The position numbers were made by a program, and so were the translations under genes. A model generated the notes under the pieces. That model searched no databases. It had not been told where the DNA came from and was given only the letters and a program-made list of their open reading frames with translations. A stretch of DNA of 64,000 nt from Kitasatospora sp. MAA19. GTDB lineage: Bacteria; Actinomycetota; Actinomycetes; Streptomycetales; Streptomycetaceae. Below, piece after piece: positions 40,952 to 49,267 of the stretch; the stretch's first letter is position 1, and each line of letters starts with the position of its first letter. Location: the NCBI RefSeq assembly GCF_029894125.1, contig NZ_JARXYZ010000006.1, positions 186,001-250,000 of the forward strand, written 5' to 3'.

Positions 40952-41477
40952 GCGATGCTGCCATCATCCGATCACGTGCCGCGACACCACGGCAAGCGCC
41001 GTCGCGGGCGGTATGCGGGAGGCTCCCCCGGAACACGGTTTCCGGGGGAGCCTTCGCCTGGCGGGCCCGGTGGGCGGCCACGTCCGCGACGCCTGTGTAG
41101 GTGGCGGCGTCGGCGGCGGCCTGGACGGCGCCGACGGTGCCGATGGCCGGGTCGTCGGTGTCGGCCGGTGCGGCCGGCCCTGCGTGGGGCGGGGTCGTGG
41201 TGCCCGCCCGGACCGGCGGGGCGTAAACCGGTGCGGGCTGCGTGAGCGGGCTGGCCGGCTACCGCGCGCTGTTCGGCGCCGACGGCTAAACCACGGCGGC
41301 CGATCCGGTTGGCGGGGCGCCCGCCGGGTGTTACGAACACCGGGTGACCGTGGCCGTGTTCGTGTGGGCGACCTGCGATCATCCAATCGCCGGATCGCCG
41401 GACCGCTGACCAGGCTGCCCGAGGTGCCCGCCCGTCCGATGGACCAGGGCTATCGCGAGGCCGACGGATCCCGTCTC
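40952..41477. other. 526-bp spacer with gene remnants and one strong hairpin
   Basis: No complete gene. A plus-strand tail at 41229-41289 reads GAGCVSGLAGYRALFGADG and stop, like the end of a membrane transporter. A minus-strand Pro/Ala-rich frame (PADTDDPAIGTVGAVQAAAD) at 41010-41262 is bounded by stops and has no start. Both look like debris. Confidence 0.4.
41020..41053. terminator. Hairpin terminator
   Basis: A perfect 14-bp stem, AGGCTCCCCCGGAA at 41020-41033 with 41040-41053, loop CACGGT. It lies about 70 bp upstream of the hemerythrin start and probably ended a gene now lost. Confidence 0.65.
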
Positions 41478-41835
41478 GCCGCCCGGCTTCTTCGCCCTGG
41501 AACCCGGGCCGTGGGGCGCCCCGCTCGTGCCCTCCGACGCCTGCCTGCCGGTCTTCGCCGGGGGTCCCTGCGTCGGCGATCCGGACGGCGACGGGTTCCT
41601 GGTGTCCGCGGGGCCCCGGAACACCGCGGTCCTGCACCCCGATGACGCACCGTCACTCCAGCCGCATCCCGACTGGAGGCGCTCCCGGGGGCGCTGCGGC
41701 CTCGACGGCCGGAGCGGCATGAATCAGCTGCGCCCCTGCGGCGCGAAGGTGGGCACGCTCATCAGCGAGTGCAGCACCGCGTACGAGCTCCACCTGGACC
41801 CCGGCGGGGTGCGCGCGATCACGGGCCTGCGGGCC
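41478..41835 (+). pseudogene. Partial paralogue of the 36465 hypothetical gene
   Basis: FFALEPGPWGAPLVPSDACL, FAGGPCVGDPDGDGFLVSAG, PRNTAVLHPDD and ECSTAYELHLDPGGVRAI match the second half of the protein encoded at 36465-36965, including SAGPRNT and YELHL. The CxxC N terminus is missing and the natural stop is gone; the frame runs on antisense to the tetR gene. It is a diverged, truncated copy, in opposite orientation to the intact one. Confidence 0.65.
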
Positions 41836-41859
41836 CCTCCCCCGGTCCGGCTGCGGCCC

Positions 41860-42474
41860 TTACACGGACGGCGCGTCCGCGTCCGCGGCGGGGGCGGGGG
41901 TGGGGGCGGACAGCCGGTGGCGGGCGGCGGCCAGGAACTCGGCGGACAGGGCGGGGTCCTCGCTGGCGCGGGCGAGCAGGAGGGCGCCGACCAGGGTCGA
42001 CAGGTCGGCGAGCGCGGCCTCGCGTTCGGCGGGGTCGGGCAGGTACTGGAAGCCGTCGACGAGGTCGCGCAGGCCGGCGGTGAAGGCAGTGCGCAGCGGG
42101 GTGCCGGGTTCGGCCCGGGCGGCGTCGGCGGCCAGCGCGGCGGCGGCGCAGCCCTGGCCGGGGTTGTCCCGGTGGGGGGTGGAGAGGTAGCGGGCGAGGA
42201 ACTCGGCGCGGGGGGTGCGACCTTCGGCCGCGGGTTCGTCGGCGAGGTGGTCCATGGCCTCGCGGCGTTCGGCGAAGGCCGCGCCGAGCGCCTGGGCGAC
42301 GAGGTCGTCCTTGGAGGCGAAGTGCCGGTAGAAGCCGCCGTGGGTGAGGCCCGCGGTGGCCATCGCCTGGGGGACGCTGACCTGGTCGGCGCCCTTCTCC
42401 CGGATCAGCCTGGCGGTGCTGTCGATCACCTGGCGGCGGCGGCGCTCGGCCTCGGCTCGTGACACGCGGGGCAT
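41860..42474 (-). CDS. TetR family transcriptional regulator
   Basis: 204 aa. HTH: RQVIDSTARLIREKGADQVS then AMATAGLTHGGFYRHFASKD with the classic GxFYxHF recognition helix end. The ligand domain follows (GQGCAAAALAADAARAEPGT), with a Cys in the segment typical of AcrR/YxaF-type members. ATG 42474. It diverges from an SDR gene; the long inverted repeat at 42521-42560 between them is its likely operator. Confidence 0.92.
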   Translation of the reverse strand: MPRVSRAEAERRRRQVIDSTARLIREKGADQVSVPQAMATAGLTHGGFYRHFASKDDLVAQALGAAFAERREAMDHLADEPAAEGRTPRAEFLARYLSTPHRDNPGQGCAAAALAADAARAEPGTPLRTAFTAGLRDLVDGFQYLPDPAEREAALADLSTLVGALLLARASEDPALSAEFLAAARHRLSAPTPAPAADADAPSV

Positions 42475-42520
42475 GCCTGCGCTCCCTTCCTTCGCTCCTG
42501 TTTGTGGTGCTCCCACCTTC

Positions 42521-42560
42521 CCACCCCTTTTAGATGATGATAGTAATCTAAAAGGGGTGG
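42521..42560. promoter_or_regulatory. TetR operator candidate, 15-bp inverted repeat
   Basis: CCACCCCTTTTAGAT at 42521-42535 is repeated inverted at 42546-42560 with a ten-base spacer (GATGATAGTA). It occupies the divergent tetR/SDR promoter. Confidence 0.82.
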
Positions 42561-42604
42561 TGCCGGACCCGGACACCGCCACCTTGAGAGCGAGGAACAC
42601 GCAC

Positions 42605-43306
42605 ATGACCGTGATCGAAGGCTCCGTCGCCCTGGTCACCGGAGGCCGGCGCGGCCTCGGCAGGGCATTCGTCGAGGAGCTGCTGGCGCGCGGCGCGAAG
42701 AAGGTCTACGCCACCGCCCGCACGCCCGACCGCAGCGAGGACGAGCGGGTGGAGGTCCTCGCCCTGGACGTCACCGACGACGCCTCGGTGGCCGCCCTGG
42801 CCGAGCGCGTCCAGGACGTCGACATCGTCGTCAACAACGCCGGCGTCCTGTATCCGGGGGCGCTGCTCACCGCCGACCTGCGCCAGGTCCAGGCCACCTT
42901 CGACACCAACGTGCTCGGCCCGCTGCGCATCGCCCAGGCCTTCGCGCCGGTGCTGGCGGGCCGCGGCGGCGGGGCCCTGGTGGACATCCACTCCGCGCTG
43001 TCCTGGGGTGCGGGCGCGGGCGCCTACGGCGCCTCCAAGGCCGCCCTGTGGTCGCTCACCAACTCCCTGCGCGTCGAGCTCGCCGCCCAGCGCACCCAGG
43101 TCGTCGGCGTGCACCTGGGCTTCGCGGACACCGACATGGTGGCGGCCCTGCCCGTCGACAAGCTCCCGGCCGCCGAGGTGGCCCGCATCGTCCTGGACGG
43201 CGTCGAGCGCGGCGAGCGCGAAGTGCTCGTCGACGACGTCACCCGGGCGCTCAAGTCCGCGCTCTCCGGCCCGGTGGAGGGCCTCACCCTGCCCATCGGC
43301 CGCTGA
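42605..43306 (+). CDS. SDR family oxidoreductase
   Basis: 233 aa. Cofactor motif VTGGRRGLGRAF at 11-22, DVTDD near 57, NNAG near 78, Ser in LVDIHSALSWGAG and the YxxxK pair in AYGASKAALWSL. It is a compact classical SDR with the Arg-rich glycine motif that suggests NADP(H). ATG 42605 with CGAGGAAC upstream. It is followed after 46 bp by a tautomerase-like gene, with which it probably forms a TetR-controlled operon. Confidence 0.92.
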   Translation: MTVIEGSVALVTGGRRGLGRAFVEELLARGAKKVYATARTPDRSEDERVEVLALDVTDDASVAALAERVQDVDIVVNNAGVLYPGALLTADLRQVQATFDTNVLGPLRIAQAFAPVLAGRGGGALVDIHSALSWGAGAGAYGASKAALWSLTNSLRVELAAQRTQVVGVHLGFADTDMVAALPVDKLPAAEVARIVLDGVERGEREVLVDDVTRALKSALSGPVEGLTLPIGR

Positions 43307-43352
43307 GCCGCGCCCCCTTCCGGCACCACGCCCGATCCCGAGGAGAACACCC

Positions 43353-43775
43353 ATGCCCCTGTGGCACGTCTACCACCCTCCCGGCACCTACACCCCCGAC
43401 CAGAAGCAGCGCCTCGCCGCCGACATCACCGGGTTCTACACCCGCTTCGGGCTGCCGAAGTTCTACGTGGTGACGCTCTTCCACGAGATCGCCGCCGACT
43501 CCTTCCACGTCGGCGACCAGCCCGCGCACGATGCGGTGCGGATCGTGGTCGAGCACATCGCCCGGCACACCGAGGACCCCGACCTGCGCAAGCGCACCCG
43601 GGAAGCCCTCGCCGCCCTCCTCGCGCCCCACACCACCGGGCGTGGCCTGTACTGCGAGTTCCACATCGACGAGACGCCCCGGGACCTGTGGATGATGGAC
43701 GGGATCTCCCCGCCCCCGCCCCAGAGCGAGGCCGAACAGCTGTGGGCCCGCGAGAACCGCCCGATCCCCTACTGA
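43353..43775 (+). CDS. Tautomerase family protein
   Basis: 140 aa. After Met removal the N-terminal residue is Pro (MPLWHVYHPPGTYTP), the catalytic base of the tautomerase superfamily. KQRLAADITGFYTRFGLPKF follows, then FHEIAADSFHVGDQP. The double-length chain suggests the cis-CaaD/MSAD-like or related group built from two beta-alpha-beta units. It would interconvert keto/enol forms or act on small unsaturated acids. ATG 43353 has AGGAG. It probably works with the SDR enzyme upstream. Confidence 0.85.
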   Translation: MPLWHVYHPPGTYTPDQKQRLAADITGFYTRFGLPKFYVVTLFHEIAADSFHVGDQPAHDAVRIVVEHIARHTEDPDLRKRTREALAALLAPHTTGRGLYCEFHIDETPRDLWMMDGISPPPPQSEAEQLWARENRPIPY

Positions 43776-43791
43776 CGGACACCTCGGCGCG

Positions 43792-43828
43792 CGGAGCGGG
43801 AAGTCGGCCCCGCCGACTTCCCGCTCCG
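43792..43828. terminator. Palindromic repeat, copy 5, at convergent gene ends
   Basis: A perfect 16-bp stem, CGGAGCGGGAAGTCGG at 43792-43807 with 43813-43828, loop CCCCG. It lies between the convergent tautomerase and HAD genes. Confidence 0.8.
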
Positions 43829-43863
43829 GGACCCACCGACCCGGCAGGCGACGGGCGGTGGGT

Positions 43864-44577
43864 TCAGCCGTCGAGCGCGGCGGGCAGGTCGTCGAGGGTG
43901 TGGAGGACGCGGATGCCGTCCGCGACCGGTGCGCAGCTGCGGGCCCGGTCGAGCCAGTACGCGCGCAGTCCCGCGTCGCGGGCCCCCACGGCGTCGAGGG
44001 CGTACTTGTCGCCGACGTAGGCGACCTCCCGCGGCGCGAGCCCGAGGCCGGCGCACCCGGCGAGGAAGATGCCCGGCGCGGGCTTGGCCTCGCCGTGCTG
44101 GTCGGAGCAGACCAGGGTGTCGCCGAAGTAGGGCAGCAGGCCGACGGCGTCGAGCTTGCGGCGCTGGTGGTCGGCGCTGGAGTTGGAGACGATCCCGAGG
44201 CGGTAGCCGGGGGCGAGCCTCGCCAGGACGGGTCCGGCGTCGGGGAAGGCCGCCCAGGCCGCGTCGCGGTGGGCCGCGTAGCCGGCGAACCAGGCGGCGG
44301 CCTCGTGGTCGGGCAGGCCGGCGGTGTCCTGGCCGAGGTGGGCGAGGAAGTGCCGGACGCGTTCGTGCTGCTGGCCGGTGAAGGTGAGCTCGCCGGCCAG
44401 GAAGCGGGCGTACTGGGCCTCCATGACCGCGCGCCACAGCACCAGGGCCGCCCCGGGCCCTGGGAAGCGGTCGAGCAGCCCCTGGTCCCGCAGGTGGGCG
44501 AGGATGCCGGCCTCCTCCGAACCCGAGTAGTCGAACAGGGTGTCGTCGACGTCGAAGAGCACGCCCCTGACCGGCAC
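43864..44577 (-). CDS. HAD family hydrolase
   Basis: 237 aa. Motif I GVLFDVDDTLFDY with nucleophile Asp9 and Asp11; helical cap with HERVRHFLAHLGQDTAG; motif II LGIVSNSSADHQRRKL; motif III Lys in GEAKPAPGIF; motif IV EVAYVGDKYALDAVGARDAG. It is a complete haloacid-dehalogenase-type phosphatase of the YjjG/CbbY group. GTG 44577 follows GGAAGGGGTGG. A recombinant piece of a close paralogue is fused to a VOC domain at 33272-33646. Confidence 0.92.
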   Translation of the reverse strand: MPVRGVLFDVDDTLFDYSGSEEAGILAHLRDQGLLDRFPGPGAALVLWRAVMEAQYARFLAGELTFTGQQHERVRHFLAHLGQDTAGLPDHEAAAWFAGYAAHRDAAWAAFPDAGPVLARLAPGYRLGIVSNSSADHQRRKLDAVGLLPYFGDTLVCSDQHGEAKPAPGIFLAGCAGLGLAPREVAYVGDKYALDAVGARDAGLRAYWLDRARSCAPVADGIRVLHTLDDLPAALDG

Positions 44578-44761
44578 GCCGCCACCCCTTCCCGATCCGG
44601 TTTCCCGCCGGGGTGAGCATCCCACGCGTGCGGCGGGGCCCCGCGCCCGGGGCTCAGCGGTCGAGGGTGATCTCGGGGTGGTGCGGGCAGGGCGCGTCGG
44701 GCCGGCGGAGGAGCGGCGGGCGGCGGGTACGACCTCGGTCATAGGCCCCGGAGTGGAGCGC

Positions 44762-45094
44762 TCAGGCGGACGCGGCGGGCGCTGCGGCCAGGAGGGCGTC
44801 GAGCAGGCCCGGGAAGCGGGCGTCGAGGTCGGTGCGGCGCAGGCTGACGAAGCGGTTGCGCCCGGCGACGCGGGTGGTGGTGACGCCGGCCTCGCGCAGG
44901 ACGCGCATGTGGTGGGAGACGGTCGACTTGTGGAGGTGTTCCAGGCCCAGGTCGCGGGGGGCGCAGGAGTGTTCGGCGCCGTCGGCGTAGCTGAGCAGCA
45001 GCGTCATGCGGACCGGGTCGCCGAGGGCGTGCAGCACCGTGACGAGGTCGATGTCGGCGGTGGCGGGCTGGGGAAGCCGCTCGTCTTCGGGCAT
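44762..45094 (-). CDS. ArsR/SmtB-type HTH regulator
   Basis: 110 aa. VTVLHALGDPVRMTLLLSYA starts the winged helix, HLHKSTVSHHMRVLREAGVT is the recognition helix and RVAGRNRFVSLRRTDLDARF the wing. A Cys in AEHSCAPRDLG lies before the recognition helix. ATG 45094 with CGAGG upstream. It diverges from an MFS exporter gene; the operator-like repeat at 45182-45199 lies in the spacer. Confidence 0.9.
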   Translation of the reverse strand: MPEDERLPQPATADIDLVTVLHALGDPVRMTLLLSYADGAEHSCAPRDLGLEHLHKSTVSHHMRVLREAGVTTTRVAGRNRFVSLRRTDLDARFPGLLDALLAAAPAASA

Positions 45095-45154
45095 GGCGCG
45101 TGGTCCTCGTCGGGTGGGGGCCGGCCGGACGGGGGCCGGCCGGGCCGGGGTTGG

Positions 45155-45199
45155 TTTGACAATCATCCACCAATCCCTAGTGTTTGACGAGCATCAAAC
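45155..45199. promoter_or_regulatory. ArsR operator region with direct and inverted repeats
   Basis: GTTTGA-CGAGCA-TCAAAC at 45182-45199 is an inverted repeat, and TTTGACAATCATC near 45156 repeats TTTGACGAGCATC near 45183 directly. Both lie in the divergent arsR/MFS spacer. Confidence 0.65.
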
Positions 45200-45235
45200 T
45201 GTTGCCCTATCGCCAAACAATCGGGGGGCTTTCCC

Positions 45236-46477
45236 GTGCCCGTACGCCTGCTCCTGCTCGCCCTCGGCACCTTCGCCATGGGCACCGACTCGATGGTCGT
45301 CGCCGGCATCCTCGGCCCGGTCTCCGCCGACCTGGGGGTGTCGGTGCCCGCCGCGGGCCAGCTGGTCACCGTCTTCGCGCTCGGCTACGCGCTGCTGGCC
45401 CCGGTGCTGGCCGCGCTCACCGCCCGCTGGCCGCGCCGGCGCCTGCTGCTGAGCGCGCTCGTGGTGTTCAGCGCGGCCAACGCGCTCAGCGCGCTCGCGC
45501 CGAACTACGGCCTGCTGCTGGCGAGTCGGGTGCTGGCGGCGGCCGGCGCCGCGCTGTACACGCCGACCGCCAACGCGGTGGCCACCACCCTGGTCGCCCC
45601 CGAACGGCGCGGACGGGCGCTGGCCACGGTGCTGGGCGGGATGACGGTGGCCACCGCGCTGGGCGTGCCGCTGGGCACCTGGGTGGGGCGCAGCGACTGG
45701 CGGATGACGATGTGGCTGGTCACGGCGTTGGGCGTGGCGGCGCTGGTGGGGCTGGCGCTGCTGCTGCGCGACCTGCCGCAGCCCGTCGCCGCGCCGGGGC
45801 TGCGGGCGCGGCTGGCGCCGCTGGGGCAGGGGCGGGTGCTCGGGGCGGCGGCCACCACGCTGGTGTTCTTCCTGGCCTTCCAGTGCGTCTACATCTACCT
45901 GGCCACCGCCGTCTCGGGTGCGACCGGGGGCGACGCCGACCGGCTGAGCCTGGTGCTGCTGACGACGGGGGTGATGTCGGTGGCGGGCAGCTGGCTGGGC
46001 GGGCGCCTGGTGGACCGGGTGGGGGTGCGGCGGGTGCTGCTGGCCGGTTCGACGGTGGCGGCGTGCGCGTTCGCGGCGCTGCCGTGGCTGGGACGCAGCA
46101 TGCCGGGGGCGCTGGCGTACGCGGCGGTGGTGCCGCTGGCGGGGTGGGCGGTGTCGGTGGCGCTGCCGCACCGGCTGGCGTCGATCGATCCGGGCAACGC
46201 GCCGCTGCTGATCTCACTGAACAGCAGTGCGCTGTACCTGGGGACGGCGGCCGGGGGCGTGGCGGGCAGTGCGGCGATCGCGGTGCTGGGCGGGCGGTGG
46301 TTCCCGGTCGCGGCGGCGGTGCTGGCGCTGGTGGCGACGGCGGTGGCGGCGGCGACCACGCGGGAGGGGCGGGCAGGGGCCGTCCAGCCGGGGGAACACG
46401 GGGAAAACCCGGAGGGGAACACGGGGGGAAACCCGCACGCCCCGGACCGGGAGTCCCGGTCCGGGGCGTGGCGGTGA
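45236..46477 (+). CDS. MFS transporter
   Basis: 413 aa with twelve hydrophobic segments. The start LLLLALGTFAMGTDSMVVAG is typical of DHA1 exporters of the AraJ/YdhP type. RWPRRRLLLSALVVFS and GRLVDRVGVRRVLLAG are the two cytoplasmic A-like loops. The last 30 residues form a hydrophilic tail read through the terminator hairpin. GTG 45236. It probably exports a drug or sugar-like compound under control of the divergent ArsR protein. Confidence 0.92.
   Translation: MPVRLLLLALGTFAMGTDSMVVAGILGPVSADLGVSVPAAGQLVTVFALGYALLAPVLAALTARWPRRRLLLSALVVFSAANALSALAPNYGLLLASRVLAAAGAALYTPTANAVATTLVAPERRGRALATVLGGMTVATALGVPLGTWVGRSDWRMTMWLVTALGVAALVGLALLLRDLPQPVAAPGLRARLAPLGQGRVLGAAATTLVFFLAFQCVYIYLATAVSGATGGDADRLSLVLLTTGVMSVAGSWLGGRLVDRVGVRRVLLAGSTVAACAFAALPWLGRSMPGALAYAAVVPLAGWAVSVALPHRLASIDPGNAPLLISLNSSALYLGTAAGGVAGSAAIAVLGGRWFPVAAAVLALVATAVAAATTREGRAGAVQPGEHGENPEGNTGGNPHAPDRESRSGAWR
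46438..46468. terminator. Two-way terminator between MFS and phosphoglucomutase genes
   Basis: CGCCCCGGACCGGGA at 46438-46452 is repeated inverted at 46454-46468 with almost no loop. It overlaps the end of the MFS coding region and sits 17 bp from the convergent pgm stop. Confidence 0.8.
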
Positions 46478-46484
46478 GCGCGGG

Positions 46485-48125
46485 TCAGGCGCCGAGGACC
46501 TCGCCCACCAGGGCGCGGGCCTCCTCCTGCACCCGGGCCAGGTGCCCGTCGCCGAGGAAGGACTCGGCGTAGATCTTGTACACGTCCTCGGTGCCCGAGG
46601 GGCGGGCCGCGAACCAGGCGTTGTCGGTGCACACCTTGATGCCGCCGATCGCCGCCCCGTTGCCGGGCGCCTTGGCCAGCACCGCGGTCACCGCCTCGCC
46701 GGCCAGCTCGCGCGCGGTGACCCGCTCCGGGGACAGCCGGGCCAGCAGCGCCTTCTGCTCGCGGTCGGCGGGGGCGTCCACGCGGGCGTAGGCGGGGGCG
46801 CCGTGGCGCCCGGTCAGCTCGCGGTAGTACGCGCTGGGGGTGGCGCCGGTGACGGCGGTGATCTCCGAGGCCAGCAGCGCCAGCAGGATGCCGTCCTTGT
46901 CGGTGGTCCACACCCCGCCGTCGCGGCGCAGGAACGAGGCGCCGGCCGACTCCTCGCCGCCGAAGGCGATCGAGCCCTCCAGCAGCCCGTCGACGAACCA
47001 CTTGAAGCCCACCGGCACCTCCACCAGCTCCCGCTTCAGGTCGGCGGCGACCCGGTCCAGCATCGAGGAGGACACCAGCGTCTTGCCGACCGCGGCGTCG
47101 ACGGGCCAGTCCGCGCGGTGGCGGTACAGGTAGTCGACGGCCACCGCCAGGTAGTGGTTGGGGTTCATCAGCCCGCCGTCGGGGGTGACGATGCCGTGCC
47201 GGTCGGCGTCCGCGTCGTTGCCGGTGGCGATGGCGTACTCCTCGCGGCGCCCGATCAGCGAGGCCATCGCGGCCGGCGAGGAGCAGTCCATGCGGATCTT
47301 TCCGTCCCAGTCCAGCGTCATGAACCGCCAGGTGGGGTCGGTGACCGGGTTGACGACCGTCAGGTCCAGGCGGTGCGTCTCGGCGATCCGCGCCCAGTAC
47401 GCCACCGACGCCCCGCCCAGCGGGTCCGCGCCGATGCGCAGCCCCGCCGCGCGCACCGCGTCCAGGTCCAGCACCGCGGGCAGGTCCTCGACGTAGGCGC
47501 CCAGGAAGTCGTGGCGGCCGGTGGTCGCCGCGGCCAGCGCCCGCGCGTACGGCACCCGCTTGACCCCGCGCAGGCCCTCGCGGATCAGCTCGTTGGCGCG
47601 GTCCTGGATCCAGCCGGTCGCCTCCGAGCCGGCCGGGCCGCCGCTGGGCGGGTTGTACTTGAAGCCGCCGTCGCGCGGCGGGTTGTGCGAGGGCGTCACC
47701 ACGATGCCGTCCGCCAGCGCCCGGGGGCTGCGCCGGTTGTGGGCCAGGATCGCGTGCGAGACCGCGGGCGTGGGCGTGTAGCCGTCCGCGGAGTCCAGCA
47801 GCACCTGCACCCCGTTGGCCGCCAGCACCTCCACCGCCGTCACCTTGGCCGGCTCCGAGAGCGCGTGCGTGTCCGCGCCCAGGAACAGCGGGCCGGCGAT
47901 GCCCTGCCCGGAGCGGTACTCGCAGATCGCCTGCGTGGTCGCCGCGATGTGGTCCTCGTTGAACGCGGCGTCCAGCGAGGACCCCCGGTGCCCCGAGGTC
48001 CCGAACGCCACCCGCTGGCCGACCTCCTGCGGGTCCGGCTTCAGCGCGTAGTACGCCGTCACCAGCCGCGCCACATCCACCAGATCATCCGGCTGCGCCG
48101 GCTGCCCGGCCCGTGCGTGTGCCAT
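46485..48125 (-). CDS. pgm: Phosphoglucomutase, alpha-D-glucose phosphate-specific
   Basis: 546 aa, full length for the bacterial enzyme. [13 protein letters not shown] near 40 is the N-terminal phosphate loop; the active phosphoserine is in [14 protein letters not shown]; the metal loop is [12 protein letters not shown]; the sugar-ring loop is [15 protein letters not shown]; the phosphate-binding loop is [14 protein letters not shown] near the C terminus. It interconverts glucose 1- and 6-phosphate in glycogen, trehalose and cell-wall sugar supply. ATG 48125 with GGGAGAAG upstream. It is probably a core gene within an otherwise accessory stretch. Confidence 0.96.
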   Translation of the reverse strand: MAHARAGQPAQPDDLVDVARLVTAYYALKPDPQEVGQRVAFGTSGHRGSSLDAAFNEDHIAATTQAICEYRSGQGIAGPLFLGADTHALSEPAKVTAVEVLAANGVQVLLDSADGYTPTPAVSHAILAHNRRSPRALADGIVVTPSHNPPRDGGFKYNPPSGGPAGSEATGWIQDRANELIREGLRGVKRVPYARALAAATTGRHDFLGAYVEDLPAVLDLDAVRAAGLRIGADPLGGASVAYWARIAETHRLDLTVVNPVTDPTWRFMTLDWDGKIRMDCSSPAAMASLIGRREEYAIATGNDADADRHGIVTPDGGLMNPNHYLAVAVDYLYRHRADWPVDAAVGKTLVSSSMLDRVAADLKRELVEVPVGFKWFVDGLLEGSIAFGGEESAGASFLRRDGGVWTTDKDGILLALLASEITAVTGATPSAYYRELTGRHGAPAYARVDAPADREQKALLARLSPERVTARELAGEAVTAVLAKAPGNGAAIGGIKVCTDNAWFAARPSGTEDVYKIYAESFLGDGHLARVQEEARALVGEVLGA

Positions 48126-48193
48126 CCGTCTTCTCCCGCCAACTTCCCAGACGCGTCCTTGCCCCGTGCTCACTGATCGTAGCCAGAACGCGA

Positions 48194-48228
48194 CCGTGCC
48201 CCGTACCGGCGGGCGGAACGGGGCACGG
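48194..48228 (-). terminator. Terminator after the YciI gene
   Basis: CCGTGCCCCGT at 48194-48204 pairs with ACGGGGCACGG at 48218-48228, 11 bp, about 75 bp past the stop at 48302. Confidence 0.6.
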
Positions 48229-48301
48229 CGAGGCCGGCGTTCGGACGGCCTGGGTCGGGCGAACGGGCTTCAGACGGCCGGGCTTCGGGCGGGACCGGCG
48301 T

Positions 48302-48601
48302 TCAGGCGGGCAGCTGCTGGCGGTAGGCGTCCAGGGCGGGGGCGGTGGTGGTGGCGAGGAACTCGGTCACCGTGTACGTGACCAGGCCCTCGCGGGCGAA
48401 CGGGTCGGTGCGGGTCAACTCCTCGACCGCGGCACGGTCCTCGCCCAGCGCGATGATCACCCCGCCCTCGCGCGGCACCTTGCGGCCCGAGGCGAGGAAG
48501 GTGCCGGCCTCGTAGTGCCCGCGCAGCCACTCGACGTGCTGCGGCAGGACGGCGTCGATGCGCTCCAGCGGGGCGGTGTACGTCAGCTCCAGTACGAACA
48601 T
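48302..48601 (-). CDS. YciI family protein
   Basis: 99 aa ferredoxin-like fold. MFVLELTYTAPLERIDAVLP, QHVEWLRGHYEAGTFLASGR, VIIALGEDRAAVEELTRTDP and FAREGLVTYTVTEF. The conserved His in the first helix (QHVEWL) and the Asp in TRTDPF are the YciI signature residues. Members are small dimeric enzymes or sensors; activity is uncertain. It is monocistronic. Confidence 0.9.
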   Translation of the reverse strand: MFVLELTYTAPLERIDAVLPQHVEWLRGHYEAGTFLASGRKVPREGGVIIALGEDRAAVEELTRTDPFAREGLVTYTVTEFLATTTAPALDAYRQQLPA

Positions 48602-48859
48602 GCGCCCAGGCTAGCCCCGCACCGGGCGGGCCTCAGCGCCGGGGCCCTGCGGCGGGTGCCAGACCCAATCCTGCCAGCTCAGCGGCCGGTTGCGGTAGGA
48701 CGCAGGGCACGCGGGTTTCGCCTTGCCCGGGGGCGGGCGCACGCCGCAGACTCGTCGGCATCCACTCCTTCGGCCACGCACCGGCCCCTGCCCAGGGCAG
48801 CCGGTGCGCGCGTCGTGCTGCCCTGGGGGCCGAAGGCGGGTGGACGGACGAAGGGGGAC

Positions 48860-49204
48860 GTGAGGGTGACGGTGCACGGGGACCTGGTGCTGAAGGCGCG
48901 GGTGCGGCTGCTGAGCCACAACGAGAGGATCCTGGACGCCCCGGAGGGGCTGTGGGTGTACCGGGCGCTGTTCCCGGTCAGCCCGCACGTGTACGCCTAC
49001 AAGCTCGCCTACGTGCTGCGGACGGCCGCCGCCTCGCCGCAGGTGGCCCACCTGCCGCAGGCACGGCGGGCGCTGCTGGAGGAGGCCCGGGCCGCCGCCG
49101 CGCACATCCCCGCCGACGCCCCGGCCCACCAGGCGCGGATGTGGGAATACACGGTGGCCGAACTGACGAGGCTGGAGCAGCGGAAGGGACGTGCGGGGCA
49201 GTAG
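48860..49204 (+). CDS. Hypothetical protein, 114 aa
   Basis: VHGDLVLKARVRLLSHNERI, LDAPEGLWVYRALFPVSPHV, YAYKLAYVLRTAAASPQVAH then a helical end with LEEARAAAAHIPADA. It is soluble and unrecognised. The start is one of several GTG codons: 48860, with AAGGGGG upstream, is used; 48866 or 48872 are possible. No operon partner is clear; the FAD oxidase gene starts 63 bp later on the same strand. Confidence 0.6.
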   Translation: MRVTVHGDLVLKARVRLLSHNERILDAPEGLWVYRALFPVSPHVYAYKLAYVLRTAAASPQVAHLPQARRALLEEARAAAAHIPADAPAHQARMWEYTVAELTRLEQRKGRAGQ

Positions 49205-49267
49205 GTGGTCGCGGGGTGGTTGCGGTACAACAATCCCTATTTGACGACTGATCGGAGAACTTCGGAT

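Noticed and set aside
48611..48750. Minus-strand tail reading NRPLSWQDWVWHPPQGP
   Set aside because: It looks coding for a short stretch but has no start or recognised family; left as possible debris.
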